Program-made: the position numbers and the translations under genes
DNA from: Escarpia spicata
Taxonomy: Eukaryota > Annelida > Polychaeta > Sabellida > Siboglinidae
Assembly: GCA_963995525.1 (NCBI GenBank)
Contig: OZ023208.1
Coordinates: 24,509,684 to 24,573,683, forward strand
Direction: 5' to 3'
DNA length: 64,000 nucleotides
Part shown: positions 53,510-64,000 of the stretch, in pieces
How positions within the stretch are numbered: position 1 is the stretch's first letter
How the letters are laid out: each line of letters begins with the position of its first letter
The notes under the pieces: generated by a model
The model's input: only the letters and a program-made list of their open reading frames with translations
What the model was told of the DNA's origin: nothing
Databases searched by the model: none

Positions 53510-56185
53510 TATATTAAAAAATATAGAAAACATTGCAATTATAAGAAATCAATACACTTAACGAAAAAAAAGAATAACACATCAATATATAGTATGATGC
53601 CATTGAAACACATGGAAACGATGCAACACATTCACGTTATTCCTCACACGCTTACGCTACATACAAACAAGTTTTATTCGGAGTCACCATTCCAAGCCAA
53701 GGGTGGTAACGTTGTGAATAGGAAGATCGCTGAATATTTTGTACGTCTTCCCGCTTGCGGTCTTACGTGGTTGTGGGAACCAGCCAACTGCAAAGTACAA
53801 TTCCATGAACATGCAGTTAATCCAGCCTGCCTCCGAAAAACAGTATACCTGCCACCTCATTTTTGTTTTAATTCCTGGAGATCCATCAGCGATTCAGCAC
53901 GCACCCCGTGTTGCGTCGTCTCGTCGCGCTGTCTCGGAGGATGACACACAGGATGAGGGATGGTGGTAATTTCTGCTTTAATGTATTTTTTTCTATGTTA
54001 TGATGCACCTGGTATTCGGTTTTTATAATGTACTATTAAATAATTAGTTAGTTTATCATGAAGATGTGTTATGTTCTTTTGAACGAATTATGATTTAAAT
54101 TTAAATTATGGCTTGAATACAGGACACAAGCAATGTGTTGCTTCGTTCCAATTGTTGCGTAATGTATTTACATGTTTCCGATTACTACATATGTACTGTT
54201 CTGAACATACATGTAACAATAAAGATTATTATTACTATTATAACTCTGTATGCCCGTTTTTCGTATTTTCTAGAATGTTTCCCAAGGTCACTTACCATGC
54301 GTTGTGTTACCTGACGTGTGGCAGTGCTGGATTTAATGCAGGGCAGTCGGGGCAGTTGTCCAGGGGCAGTATAATGTTTACGGAGGCCTCCACAAAACAT
54401 TTAATTTATTTGGGGGGAAACATTGTAGACATGTACAACTAGACTGCTTCAATATTACCCAAACTGGTGTTCTAAATGGACAAAAGTATTTTGCAGTGAA
54501 GTCCCTATTGTAGAAGGCGGGGGAGGAATGGGAACTGTTACGATCCGAAACCCGGTCAACCATTGCCCAGGGCAGGGGCTCCCACAATCCTTCGTCCAGC
54601 GCTGAAGTGTAGACCTATAATTATTGTCAAACAAACGATAAGAACAATCGGTCTGTTTCATGTCATGGGCGTGGCTATGGACGTGACGAATTTGCACCGT
54701 TTTCTCGACAGAAGGTCAAAGTTTCTGCCGTTGACTCCTGTCAGGTTGCGGGCCTTAGGGTAGTTGTGGAGCGATTGTTTTGAACTCAAAGGTCACGTTG
54801 TGTCGACTACGCCCTCAATCGGCGTGTCGTGCTGGCGGTATGCCCGGTAGCAAGTACTAATTATTAATCCGTCGCATTCACACTCACGAAACGTTCCTAC
54901 TTCTCTTTTTCGCCAATACGTGTGCCGATCACACGGCCACAATCCGAGTAGGAAGTGATTAGTTACGCGTAGGGTCCTTTTATTATTATTATTTGCGAAA
55001 CGTGGCACCCAACAGCGAACTCGGAGTCGTGAATGCGATTTCATTTGAATAAACAGTGATTCAGAAGCGCCACACAGACTGAACTAACGATCTAGCGATT
55101 CGGCGCGGACCAACGCGAAGACAACCGCTCTATGGGTGGATTGCACAGCGTGGTGTTGCGAATAAGCTATTTTGGTTTCCGCCAAACAAGCGCTGTCTCA
55201 AAATCAAACGGACACGGATTTAACCGCGTGAAATGACCGCCTTCCCAGGGTGCTTTTTAAAATACAAAATGGGAGGAATCCCCCAGTCCTTTCATTTGCC
55301 CAAAAATACCTTCCTTTTTGTGAGGATATTTTGAAATGTTTTTTCTTACTAGTTCGAATCAAAATGCAGACAGGGCAACAGTCTCCATAAAGGATGACCT
55401 TCCTTTTGTTGATGTCAGCCGAGTGTAACATTCTTCAGAAACTTGCCGTTTTTTCCGTTATTTACGACTTCTAGCGAACAAAGTCTCGAAAGGTGGTATT
55501 TTGAATGCTGACAAGCTAAGCCTATATCTTTTGAATTCTATGTTTTTTTGTCAAATCGTTTGTTAGTTTATTAATTTACTCGATTTTCCGTTGTATATTT
55601 CCTGTGTAATTGAGTGAGCCCCCAACTCAACTGCTAGGGGCCCTGGTCGCGTGCCCCAGTTGCCCCTATCTATGGTAATACGACACTACATCCAAGGGAC
55701 TTGTTAGTTCAAAACACATCCAAGGGACTTGTTAGTACAACTCCTTCAATATCACAGGGGGTTTATATCTTTTTCGCCGCGAAGTACTTCGGGAATTGTG
55801 AATTACGAACGATGTACAATTGTCAATTGTAGACTACATATGTTGCCATAGCAACATCACTAACGAAAAACGCCGTCAGCAATCAGCCAATCAGTTAATT
55901 ACCAGGTGCTTCAACAGCGAAAGGAGTTTACTCTCCTCCGAACCATGGTTACATAAAACAAATTACAATCATCCAAACCTGTTAACACCTTAATGGTTAT
56001 CGTCCGATAATTATGAATAGTGCCACAGTCCCTAAGAACAAGCAGGAACGTTGTCAACTTGAACGGCATCTGACGCCTCGTCTATTTCGGAGGCGAACAA
56101 TCCTTCCTGTTGGTTCCTGTCGCGTTGTAGAGTTTATTGCTTGCACTCCATATCTCGAAGTCATCCTGGCCGTTTACTGCAGCAA
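53510..56185. other. Intergenic, no supported gene
   Basis: A 75-codon minus frame at 55204-55431 and segments around 54310-54420 and 55620-55670 look like old repeats but match no family I can name. Confidence 0.45.
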
Positions 56186-56191
56186 GCGATA

Positions 56192-56194
56192 TAA

Positions 56195-56259
<65 letters not shown>
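56192..56259. repeat. TAG trinucleotide microsatellite
   Basis: About 22 units followed by TGG units. Confidence 0.97.
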
Positions 56260-56267
<8 letters not shown>

Positions 56268-56464
56268 TCCGACGCCACATAGTATAGTACCCATGCAAAC
56301 GTCATCCACAGTTAAGCATTCAACACACCTCGCCAGCGTCACTGCGATAGATGCGAAGGCAGGACAAACAGAAGATCGACTTAACTTATTAAAATACAGC
56401 TTTGTTAATTTAGAATTTACCGTACTTGTTGATTTTTTGTTCTTTAAGGAATTAAAACAAAATG

Positions 56465-56545
56465 CTGATGATAGTATCATCAGCAATTAATAAAATGGTG
56501 TTGATAATATCACCAACGTGTATGCCAACACCATTTTATTAATTG
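56465..56545. repeat. Nested hairpins
   Basis: CTGATGATAGTATCATCAG (56465-56483) is a palindrome with one central base. Directly next to it CAATTAATAAAATGGTGTTG (56484-56503) and its perfect complement at 56526-56545 form a 20-bp stem. Confidence 0.9.
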
Positions 56546-56999
56546 TCCACGTTTTATAAAATGCTTAATGTCTATGTGAACTATGAAAATCAGTAACAGT
56601 CATAAAACATCATTTTGTTTACTAAAATGATAAATAATTAAATACATATATATATATATGTATAAATATATATATATATACGGCATACTTTGTTGCGATT
56701 GCGAAGGTTCTGGAAAATCTTTGTGTGTTTTATCAATCAATATTATTTAAGTGAAACCAAGCTTAGGCTAGATTTGTTGTATGTAGCATCACAAAATGTT
56801 ATACACATACCCGCACGCACCAAATGCACGCACGCGCGCACACCCACATGCTCACACACACGCGCGCTCACACGCGCACGCACACACACACACGTATATT
56901 AAACGGGGCGTTTAATGTACTAATTAATCTACTAGACATGATACATTCAAGGTTAAGTCGACTGGAAGTAATAGGTGACTCCGATCCTCCCGAGACAAT

Positions 57000-57180
57000 A
57001 TGCCGAGCCCGAGCTATCGATACGACCGCAGCTTGGCCCTGACGCCCGCATCCGGTCCCACCCAGCATACCGCGGCTCCCTGGCAGATACCACCGCCCAG
57101 CTGGCACGGCGTCGCCCGGGGCTGTGGCTGCAACCAGGGCGTGGTTCGCACGCAGGTGAACACACTCCGAGGCGGAGACA
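57000..57180. other. Isolated GC-rich block
   Basis: CG-rich sequence in AT-rich DNA, open in more than one frame for about 80 codons and followed by CAGGTGAAC at 57152. Could be an exon or an old element; no domain recognised. Confidence 0.3.
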
Positions 57181-57281
57181 ACAAAGACACGCGATACCCA
57201 GATGGAATATATACTGCATTGGCCTTGCCGTATTAAAAGACATCAGTAGGCCTAACAGATAGTCCGGGTTTTTTATATTAA

Positions 57282-57675
<394 letters not shown>

Positions 57676-57709
57676 ATTTTATGTTTAAATTATGGAAGAC
57701 AAACCTGTG

Positions 57710-57740
57710 TTAGAATATATATATATATATATTCTAACCC
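57710..57740. repeat. Palindromic TA tract with GTTAGAATA arms
   Basis: GTTAGAATATA and TATATTCTAAC bracket a TA run. The arm motif recurs nearby at 57748-57765. Confidence 0.85.
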
Positions 57741-57769
57741 AGGTTAGAATGGGTTAGAATATATATATA

Positions 57770-59423
57770 GTACAAAATAGTATACCCTAAAACTCTGGTA
57801 CCTATATTTTTGCTGTTAATGTGGTCATATGGGTTGATGTACCAGTCTTTTATAAAAGGGAGCAGTTAGCGTTGGTATCCACGTATTCCTGAAACGATGT
57901 CGGTGGAGCTATAGGTCTACGCGACAAACTGGTTTAAAATCAACGGTGTTACGCCCGTGCCATTTTGTTAATCCTACAAAATAAAGACATTGAACAAACG
58001 CATACAACACTCCAATAATTATTTTCACGTGACGTCAATCGCCAAAACAGTAGGCGCTGCTAATTAATTTGCGCGTGAAATAGAAACCGATCTTCAACTT
58101 GAATCAATGTTGAAACGTAACACTGCCAAATTGTCAACTCGAGCGGTTTACCCGCAAATCTTACGGTTGTTTCTTACTTGATGTTCTTACGAGCACATAA
58201 TACATTTATGTACGTGTTTGTGAGTTTTGAAACGTTTATTTGTACTCAGGTATATTGTAATATAAAATGCGAATAAATTAGCTTTAATTAAAAAAAACGT
58301 CCGAATAGCGATTCATTTCAGTTGAGTTAAAATCGATAAGCCAAAGACTTCTTGTGTACTTGTCACGCGAAACTTGTTGCGTTTATTGGACGACATTTTT
58401 TCTTACTAACTCTTGTGGTATTTCTTCTAGTTTCGCCGAAAGCTGATTCATTCAGAACTTATCATCGCAATATTTCACTACAAGTGCGCATAAAATCTGG
58501 AATGAACTCGCCGTCACTTTTATTCGAAATTGCAGTTCGTCCGAACATTCTTGGCGCCCCCTCTCTCTCTCTCTGATGGTGATTTTACCGCGTCCATGTT
58601 CATAATTCAGTGCTTAATAATCACCCTGATTTGTTCCATCTTTGAACTCGGATTCTTGACAGTTTATGTGATACAGAAGTTTATTATTTATATCATTGAT
58701 GACCTTTATTATATCTGGCGTGGCACGTGAGAGTGGGTGAGAAAAAAACGACTCAATAAAGTTGAGTAAATGTCAGTGTAGCAAGATCGAAGAACCATAG
58801 GTCTATATAAATGCACGGCAAGACTTTACAACAGGATCACATATTCATAGTACTCTTTTCAAATATTTACACTAGCAAAATATAACTAAAACAAGTAGAC
58901 AATTGTTGTTCGATTTTTTCCTTGGTCAAACGAAGCTAGTTCAACTTACTTGCACCAGAATCCTGTTGTACATCGCCCCGGACACACGGCGATAAGATAC
59001 CAGCGCACGACGTATTAGTTTATTTTCGGCGGTGCGTTGGGCTATTTCGGAAACGTCGATAAACAGAGATGAGATTTCAACGCAATGTTTCAACCACATA
59101 ACTGTGGCTTCATCACTGTTGATTTATGAAAAGTATAATCTTCAAGCACGGAACTAGAACTTTGGGTGGAGGGTGTTTCCGGAAAGAATGCATATTATAG
59201 ACGTCTAGGTATGCCCGAAGTCGTTCAAGGGGAGAGGTTGGCAGTTATGTAAGTTCAAGGGGTGTCATACGTCATGGAAGACGAGTATCTTTAAGTCAGC
59301 TGTTTTATGAGATTAAGCATGTTACCACGTTAATATATTTTGGTGGAAACTGGCGGAAAACGGCAACTAGGTGAATGAACACAAGTATATCTATAGTGAT
59401 CATATTGCGTTTGTTGTTTAGAC

Positions 59424-59430
<7 letters not shown>
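57770..59430. other. Intergenic, no supported gene
   Basis: A 74-codon frame at 58352-58576 begins with a signal-peptide-like hydrophobic stretch but has nothing else to support it. Confidence 0.45.

Positions 59431-59461
<31 letters not shown>
59428..59461. repeat. TA tract at the 5' junction of the RTE element
   Basis: About 16 TA units ending where RTE coding similarity begins. Confidence 0.95.
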
Positions 59462-59465
<4 letters not shown>

Positions 59466-61865
59466 CGATGAACAATCGGGACATTTGGATTAGGAGAGAG
59501 AAACGAAAGGGGAGAACGACTTGTTGAGTTCGCCATCGCTAATAACCTCACAATCGTAAATACCAATTTCTCAAAACACCCTAGAAGAATCTACACGTGG
59601 ACATCGCCAGATGGAAAGACTAGAAATCAGATAGACTACATCATAATACAACAGAGATGGATATCAGCAATAAGAGATGCAAGAACACTACCGGAGCAGA
59701 CTGTGGATCTGATCATGAACTACTGATGGCAGAGATGAAACTTAAGTTGAAGGTGAAAAAGGAGTGACAACAACACAGGTATATGATGTAGAAAATCTGA
59801 CAGACGAATACACAGTATCTGTGAAGAATCGATTTTTAATTTTACTGACAATGACAGAAGAGAAAGAACCAGAAGAAATTTCAAATGATATCAAGACAAT
59901 TTTCCGAGAAGAAGCGGAAAAACACCTACGGAAGAGAGAGAGGAAACACCAACCCTGGATCAGTATAGAGACCTTAAAGAAAATAGCAGAAAGGAAAGAG
60001 CTTAAGAAACGGAATCGATCAGATTAAGGTATAATGAGATGAACAAATTAATATAACGAACTCTGCAAATGGGACAAACAGAAGTATACAGAAGCCAAGT
60101 GTAAGAAAATAGAGGACTGTGTGGCAGAAAACCGAAACCAAGAAATGTTTAAAGAAACAAAGAACATGACAGGTAAATTCCAGCCCTGACTCGGTGTCAT
60201 CAAATATAAAAATGGGAAAACTCTGACTGATGCAGAAGACATAGCCAAAAGATGGAAAGAATATTGTGAAAATATGTACGCACGAGATGGAGACAACAAC
60301 GACCCCCTGATATGGGAAACGAAGACCAAGACGAGGACGATCTCGAATTAATAAGAGATGAGGTAAAATGGGCCATTAATAGTCTAAAAGATGGAAAAAG
60401 CCCTGGGTGCGACAGCATACAGGCAGAAATGATAAAAGCAGCGAAAGAAGAAGGAATGTACATATACCATGCACTGTGTAATAAAATATGGAAGAGTGGA
60501 AAATGGCCAGACGACTGGAAGAAATCAATATATACCCCATTACCAAAGAAAGGAGACCCACATCTATGTTCCAACTACAGAACCATATCACTCATTAGCC
60601 ATGCAAGCAAAATATTGCTGAAAATCATAATGAAAAGAATGCAGGATAAAATGGAAATGAAAGTGAGCAGTACACAGGCAAGCTTAAGAAAAAACAGAGA
60701 CACAAGGGACCACATATTCAATCTGAGAATGTTGATTCAGAAATTCAGAGAGAAAAATAATGATCTAAGAATATGTTTCATCGACTATTCCAAGGCTTTC
60801 GACTGCGTGAATCATCAGATGATGTGGAAAGCGCTCAGTGACATGAACTTCCACCCAAAAATAATTGTCCTCTTTAAACCACTTTATAGCAACCAACAAG
60901 TAGCGGTCAGGCTGGAAAACACAACTACAGAAACTTTTACAATGGGAAAAGGAGTAAGACAAGGGTGTATTTTATCTCCATACCTATTCAATCTCTACAC
61001 AGAAGAATAATGAGAGATGTATAATTAGATGACAGAAGTACAAGATACGATGAAGTGAATATTCATGGACATAGAATCAGAGACTTACGATACGCAGACG
61101 ATACCGCACTCCTTTCCACTACAACAATCGGCCTAACAAACCTAATCATGTCTGTAAAAGAACACAGTGAGAAAAAGGGCTTGTTACTTAATGTGAAGAA
61201 AACAGAGATCGTGGACACTGACAAATGCATTGAAAATACAGAAATTGCAATCAACAGGGAGCAAGTTGAAAATGTGAACCACTACGAATACCTTGGAGCA
61301 AGACTACAAGGAGACGGCAAGACATCATCAGAGATCAGAAGAAGAATAGCCATAGCAACGCAGAAACTAAATAATCTGAAAAATTTATGGAAAGGACAAA
61401 ACATACCAACAAAGATAAACATTTGTAAAACTTGCGTTTTCCCAACAGCTCTATACGGGAGCGAAACGTGGACACTGAACAAAGAAGACATGAGAAGAAT
61501 ACAAGCGTTTGAGATGAAATGTTACAGAAAAGGCCTAAGAGTGTCATGGATAACAAGAATAACCAATGCAGAGATCCTTTAAAAAATTAGACTTAAAGAA
61601 CTGTCAACTAATGAATAGAATAAAAGGACTAAAACTGAGTTATTTTGGCCACATCAAAAGATATAATTCCTTAGAGAAAACAGTCCTAGAAAGCAAAGTG
61701 GAGGGAATGAGAGGAAGGGGAAGACCAAGGAGAAGATGGGAGCAGGACATTAGCGACTGGTTGGAAGACGACATCGTGAGAGCAGGGAGACAAACGGCAG
61801 ACAGAGCAGCGTATCGTGGGATCATCTGGGCAGCTACATCTCGCAGAGATATGCTGAACTGAAGA
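59461..61865 (+). pseudogene. 5'-truncated, frameshifted RTE-type LINE
   Basis: Begins inside the endonuclease domain with GLGERNERGERLVEF at 59487 and IYTWTSPDGKTRNQIDYI, then GSDHELL at 59705. RT follows: GKSPGCDSIQAEMIK, CFIDYSKAFDCVNH, GVRQGCILSPYLFNLY, catalytic YADD at 61091-61102, LYGSETWTL, and the C-terminal block LSYFGHIKRYNSLEK with GRGRPRRRWEQDI. These motifs are typical of RTE/BovB-like elements. The reading frame changes about five times (near 59700, 59760, 60030-60310, 61010 and 61570) and stops interrupt it, so it is dead. The 5' end follows a TA repeat and the 3' end runs into TA and then CA repeats. Confidence 0.88.
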
Positions 61866-61869
61866 AGAA

Positions 61870-61922
61870 GATATATATATATATATATATATATACGCAA
61901 GCGACGCGCTCCCGCACACACG

Positions 61923-61983
<61 letters not shown>
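61870..61983. repeat. TA tract then CA microsatellite at the 3' junction of the RTE element
   Basis: GAAGAAGAAG leads into about 12 TA units, then a short spacer and about 30 CA units. Confidence 0.95.
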
Positions 61984-61986
<3 letters not shown>

Positions 61987-61989
61987 TGC

Positions 61990-62536
61990 TCTATTTTCTT
62001 TATGATATAGCTAACGACACGTGAAGTTGAACGACCTCGTTTATCCAGTCATAACCTCTTAGTGTAATTGAAAATACACATGAATACACCGCTTTTGACA
62101 CATCATCCTTTCACGTGCTCAATGATGTTAGCCCTTTTCCAAAAGAACGAGTCATCGTGATCCGCGGCTCGTGGGCCAGACACGCGTGCCAACAAAAGTT
62201 GACAACGGACAAAGTGACACCACTGGCTGCCAACCTACGGCTACTTGCATATTTGAGACAACAATTACTCGTCTGTGAACTTTGTGCTATTGATTTGAGG
62301 GCGACTGACCGCACATTTAATTCAGACGCCAACATTATGCCCCGTAAACGGGTCACTAAATATTTGTTAGAACTAATATCAGTGGTAATTAAAGAACATT
62401 TCCACGATTTAGTTTAGCTTACAATGGAAGATGGAAACCAAAATGTAGGCATATCTACATTGAACCACTCAAAGCTGCTAAGTAGTAGGCCTATCATATA
62501 CGTACATCGACAACACTCACGCTGTTTAGGTACAAA
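61990..62536. other. Intergenic, no supported gene
   Basis: A 100-codon frame at 62115-62417 has no recognised domain. Confidence 0.45.
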
Positions 62537-62759
62537 TACAACTGAACCTCTGTTTACGGACACATCTTTAATACAGACACCTCTTTAATACAGCCACCTC
62601 GCAAATGTAGTCATCCTACGGGGAGAGTAAAAACAAATTTACAACAATAAAGCGTATGATGTGAATCCCGCTAAAATAGCTTGCGGTCACCTCGCTGTTC
62701 ACGTCACTGTGGCCTAGTCCCGAGGGTGACCTTAGGCCTAATAGTGGAGTCCCACTGTA
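62537..62759. mobile_element. MITE family A, copy 4
   Basis: Left TACAACTGAACCTCTGTTTA and right AATAGTGGAGTCCCACTGTA ends with TA at each side, 223 bp, internal order as in the other copies. Confidence 0.78.
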
Positions 62760-62869
62760 CAATGTATAGATACGTTTTTTGTCTCTCTATATCTGTGAAG
62801 GTCTGCGACATATGTGACGTCTTTATAGTCGGCGCAGATAGCCGTATTGCGAACACGCAATGACAGATA

Positions 62870-63190
62870 GCACAGACGGCGAACTCGGCCGGGATCACCA
62901 GGACAGTGGCAGCCGGGTGACTTGGGGTGTGTCCGCACTTCGCGCCCGGCGAGCTCGCCATTCATATTGACATTAGCATGTAAACAGAGCCGGATATCTC
63001 CGATACTCGCTGGCAGTAGCAAGCGGGCAACGCCCAGCCATTAATCGGAGCCGCGGCGACGAAGAAGGAAGCGGCGGCGATAAGGCCGCAAGTTAGAGCT
63101 CCACCCTAGACTACGTCGTCGGCGGTGGTGGCGGCGGCGGGCAGACGGACGGGCCTCAGTTGTGTCGTCGTGGTAGAGCGTGCGGACGTG
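62870..63190 (+). promoter_or_regulatory. GC-rich, CpG-rich promoter-like block
   Basis: In an otherwise AT-rich region this stretch is dense in CG dinucleotides and GGC/GGT runs and leads straight to the candidate first exon. Consistent with a promoter/5' UTR; not proven. Confidence 0.4.
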
Positions 63191-63229
63191 ATGGCCACAA
63201 CGGCTTCAAAGAGAAAGACTAGCTTTAAG
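63191..63229 (+). CDS. Candidate first coding exon of an unidentified gene
   Basis: ATG at 63191, with G at +4, opens MATTASKRKTSFK followed at once by donor GTAAGG at 63230. About 300 bp of GC- and CpG-rich sequence precede it, with GGC/GGT runs like a 5' UTR in a CpG-rich promoter. The rest of the gene would lie beyond the window. I do not recognise the peptide. The call rests on composition, start context and donor only. Confidence 0.4.
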
Positions 63230-64000
63230 GTAAGGACGGCTTCGTGCTACTACGATACACTGGACAGGCTGGATGCTATTGCAGGTTATTTGGCGACGAG
63301 TTGGACTGTGCTGTGCGTATTTAGACCAACGTGAACGTGTGTAGCAGCTGGTTGGAACGTACACTGTGAGCGTGGACCTTGATGTATCACTCTCTAGGAA
63401 TGGCGTTGGGGTGTTGTATATACTGCAATATGATAAAGGGCATATAATATAGGATGGAATGCATGCCATAATATTATAGCCCCCAATATTTTATTGGGGG
63501 GGGGGGTGCAATTTGAGGTTTCTCGTGAGCCTCAAAGGGGGTTCAATTGGAGGTTCCAAGGGATGCAATTGGACGTTTTTGGTGTCAGCCCCCCCAATAT
63601 TCAACAAATAAATGTTTCATGTGATAGTCTACTTCGTGCTTATTTCAAGTAGAGGTAATTGTATCTGTATTCAACAGTATACCTGTGGTGATCAAAGAGA
63701 TACACCGGGTCTTGTCGCATGTTGCATAACATTATACACGACCGGCTGAAAGGCATTTATACACTGTTAGTGAGTGTAGGTCTACACAATATATAGCCTA
63801 CACGGTAAGAGGAATATATCAGCACAATCTTACATTTGCACATGCATATGAATAATAGTATAGATACAAACTTGGTGACGACAGGAGAACGTAAGTACAA
63901 AATAAGACGTGGTTTGGGTGAACTCATAGATCATTTAATGCAAGAACATGTTCAATAAAGGATATATACCAATTACAGATTAAATGTATCCATTACACAC
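63230..64000. other. Putative first intron / flank, no supported feature
   Basis: Contains a G run near 63498-63508. Nothing else recognised. Confidence 0.4.

Noticed and set aside
58352..58576. 74-codon frame with signal-peptide-like start
   Set aside because: No homology recognised, ends in a CTCTCT run, and no promoter or splice evidence.
62111..62417. 100-codon frame
   Set aside because: No recognisable domain; overlapping frame of similar length on the other strand.

Overview
The window is eukaryotic nuclear DNA, most likely from a lophotrochozoan animal and plausibly a marine mollusc. It has two many-exon genes with orthodox GT-AG introns of 0.1-3.3 kb, CR1-like and RTE-like LINEs, tRNA-derived SINEs, several miniature inverted-repeat transposons (MITEs), a probable Helitron and very abundant mini- and microsatellites. 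There are no operons, CRISPR arrays or prokaryotic signals. The species cannot be fixed from the sequence alone.

Layout. (1) About 1.2-21.1 kb, plus strand: 14 exons of an NRBP1-type pseudokinase, lacking only the N-terminal exon(s), which lie upstream of the window. A 3' UTR/intergenic stretch follows to about 24.4 kb. (2) About 24.4-29.0 kb: a nearly full-length CR1-group LINE with an intact 1031-aa endonuclease/reverse-transcriptase ORF2 and an ORF1 broken by one extra base. (3) 29.6-43.8 kb, minus strand: the complete 14-exon coding region of SASS6 (centriolar SAS-6), 696 aa, convergent with NRBP1. (4) 43.8-63.0 kb: gene-poor DNA with satellites (a 33-bp unit repeated about 38 times, a 72-bp unit repeated 6 times), large palindromes, and a 5'-truncated, multiply frameshifted RTE LINE at 59.5-61.9 kb set between TA tracts. 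(5) About 62.9-63.2 kb: a GC-rich block ending in an ATG and a splice donor, a candidate first exon of a further plus-strand gene.

The most unusual signal is in the introns of the two genes. Several tandem arrays directly adjoin splice junctions, and in at least four of them the repeat unit contains a copy of the exon edge together with its splice site. These are NRBP1 exon at 15776-15908 (donor copied many times), NRBP1 exon at 18545-18743 (acceptor copied five times in 79-bp units, donor copied twice in 31-32-bp units) and SASS6 exon at 39991-40188 (donor copied eleven times in about 82-bp units). A degenerate fifth case lies before the NRBP1 exon at 1223. Each array places a ladder of decoy splice sites next to the true one, and most decoys would give a stop codon if used. 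Two arrays, at 18.1 kb and 30.3 kb, also carry the end of a MITE in their unit, which suggests MITE ends and splice junctions both seed tandem amplification here.

Functionally, NRBP1 (adaptor pseudokinase) and SASS6 (centriole cartwheel) are unrelated housekeeping genes that happen to be neighbours; nothing in the sequence suggests they work together.
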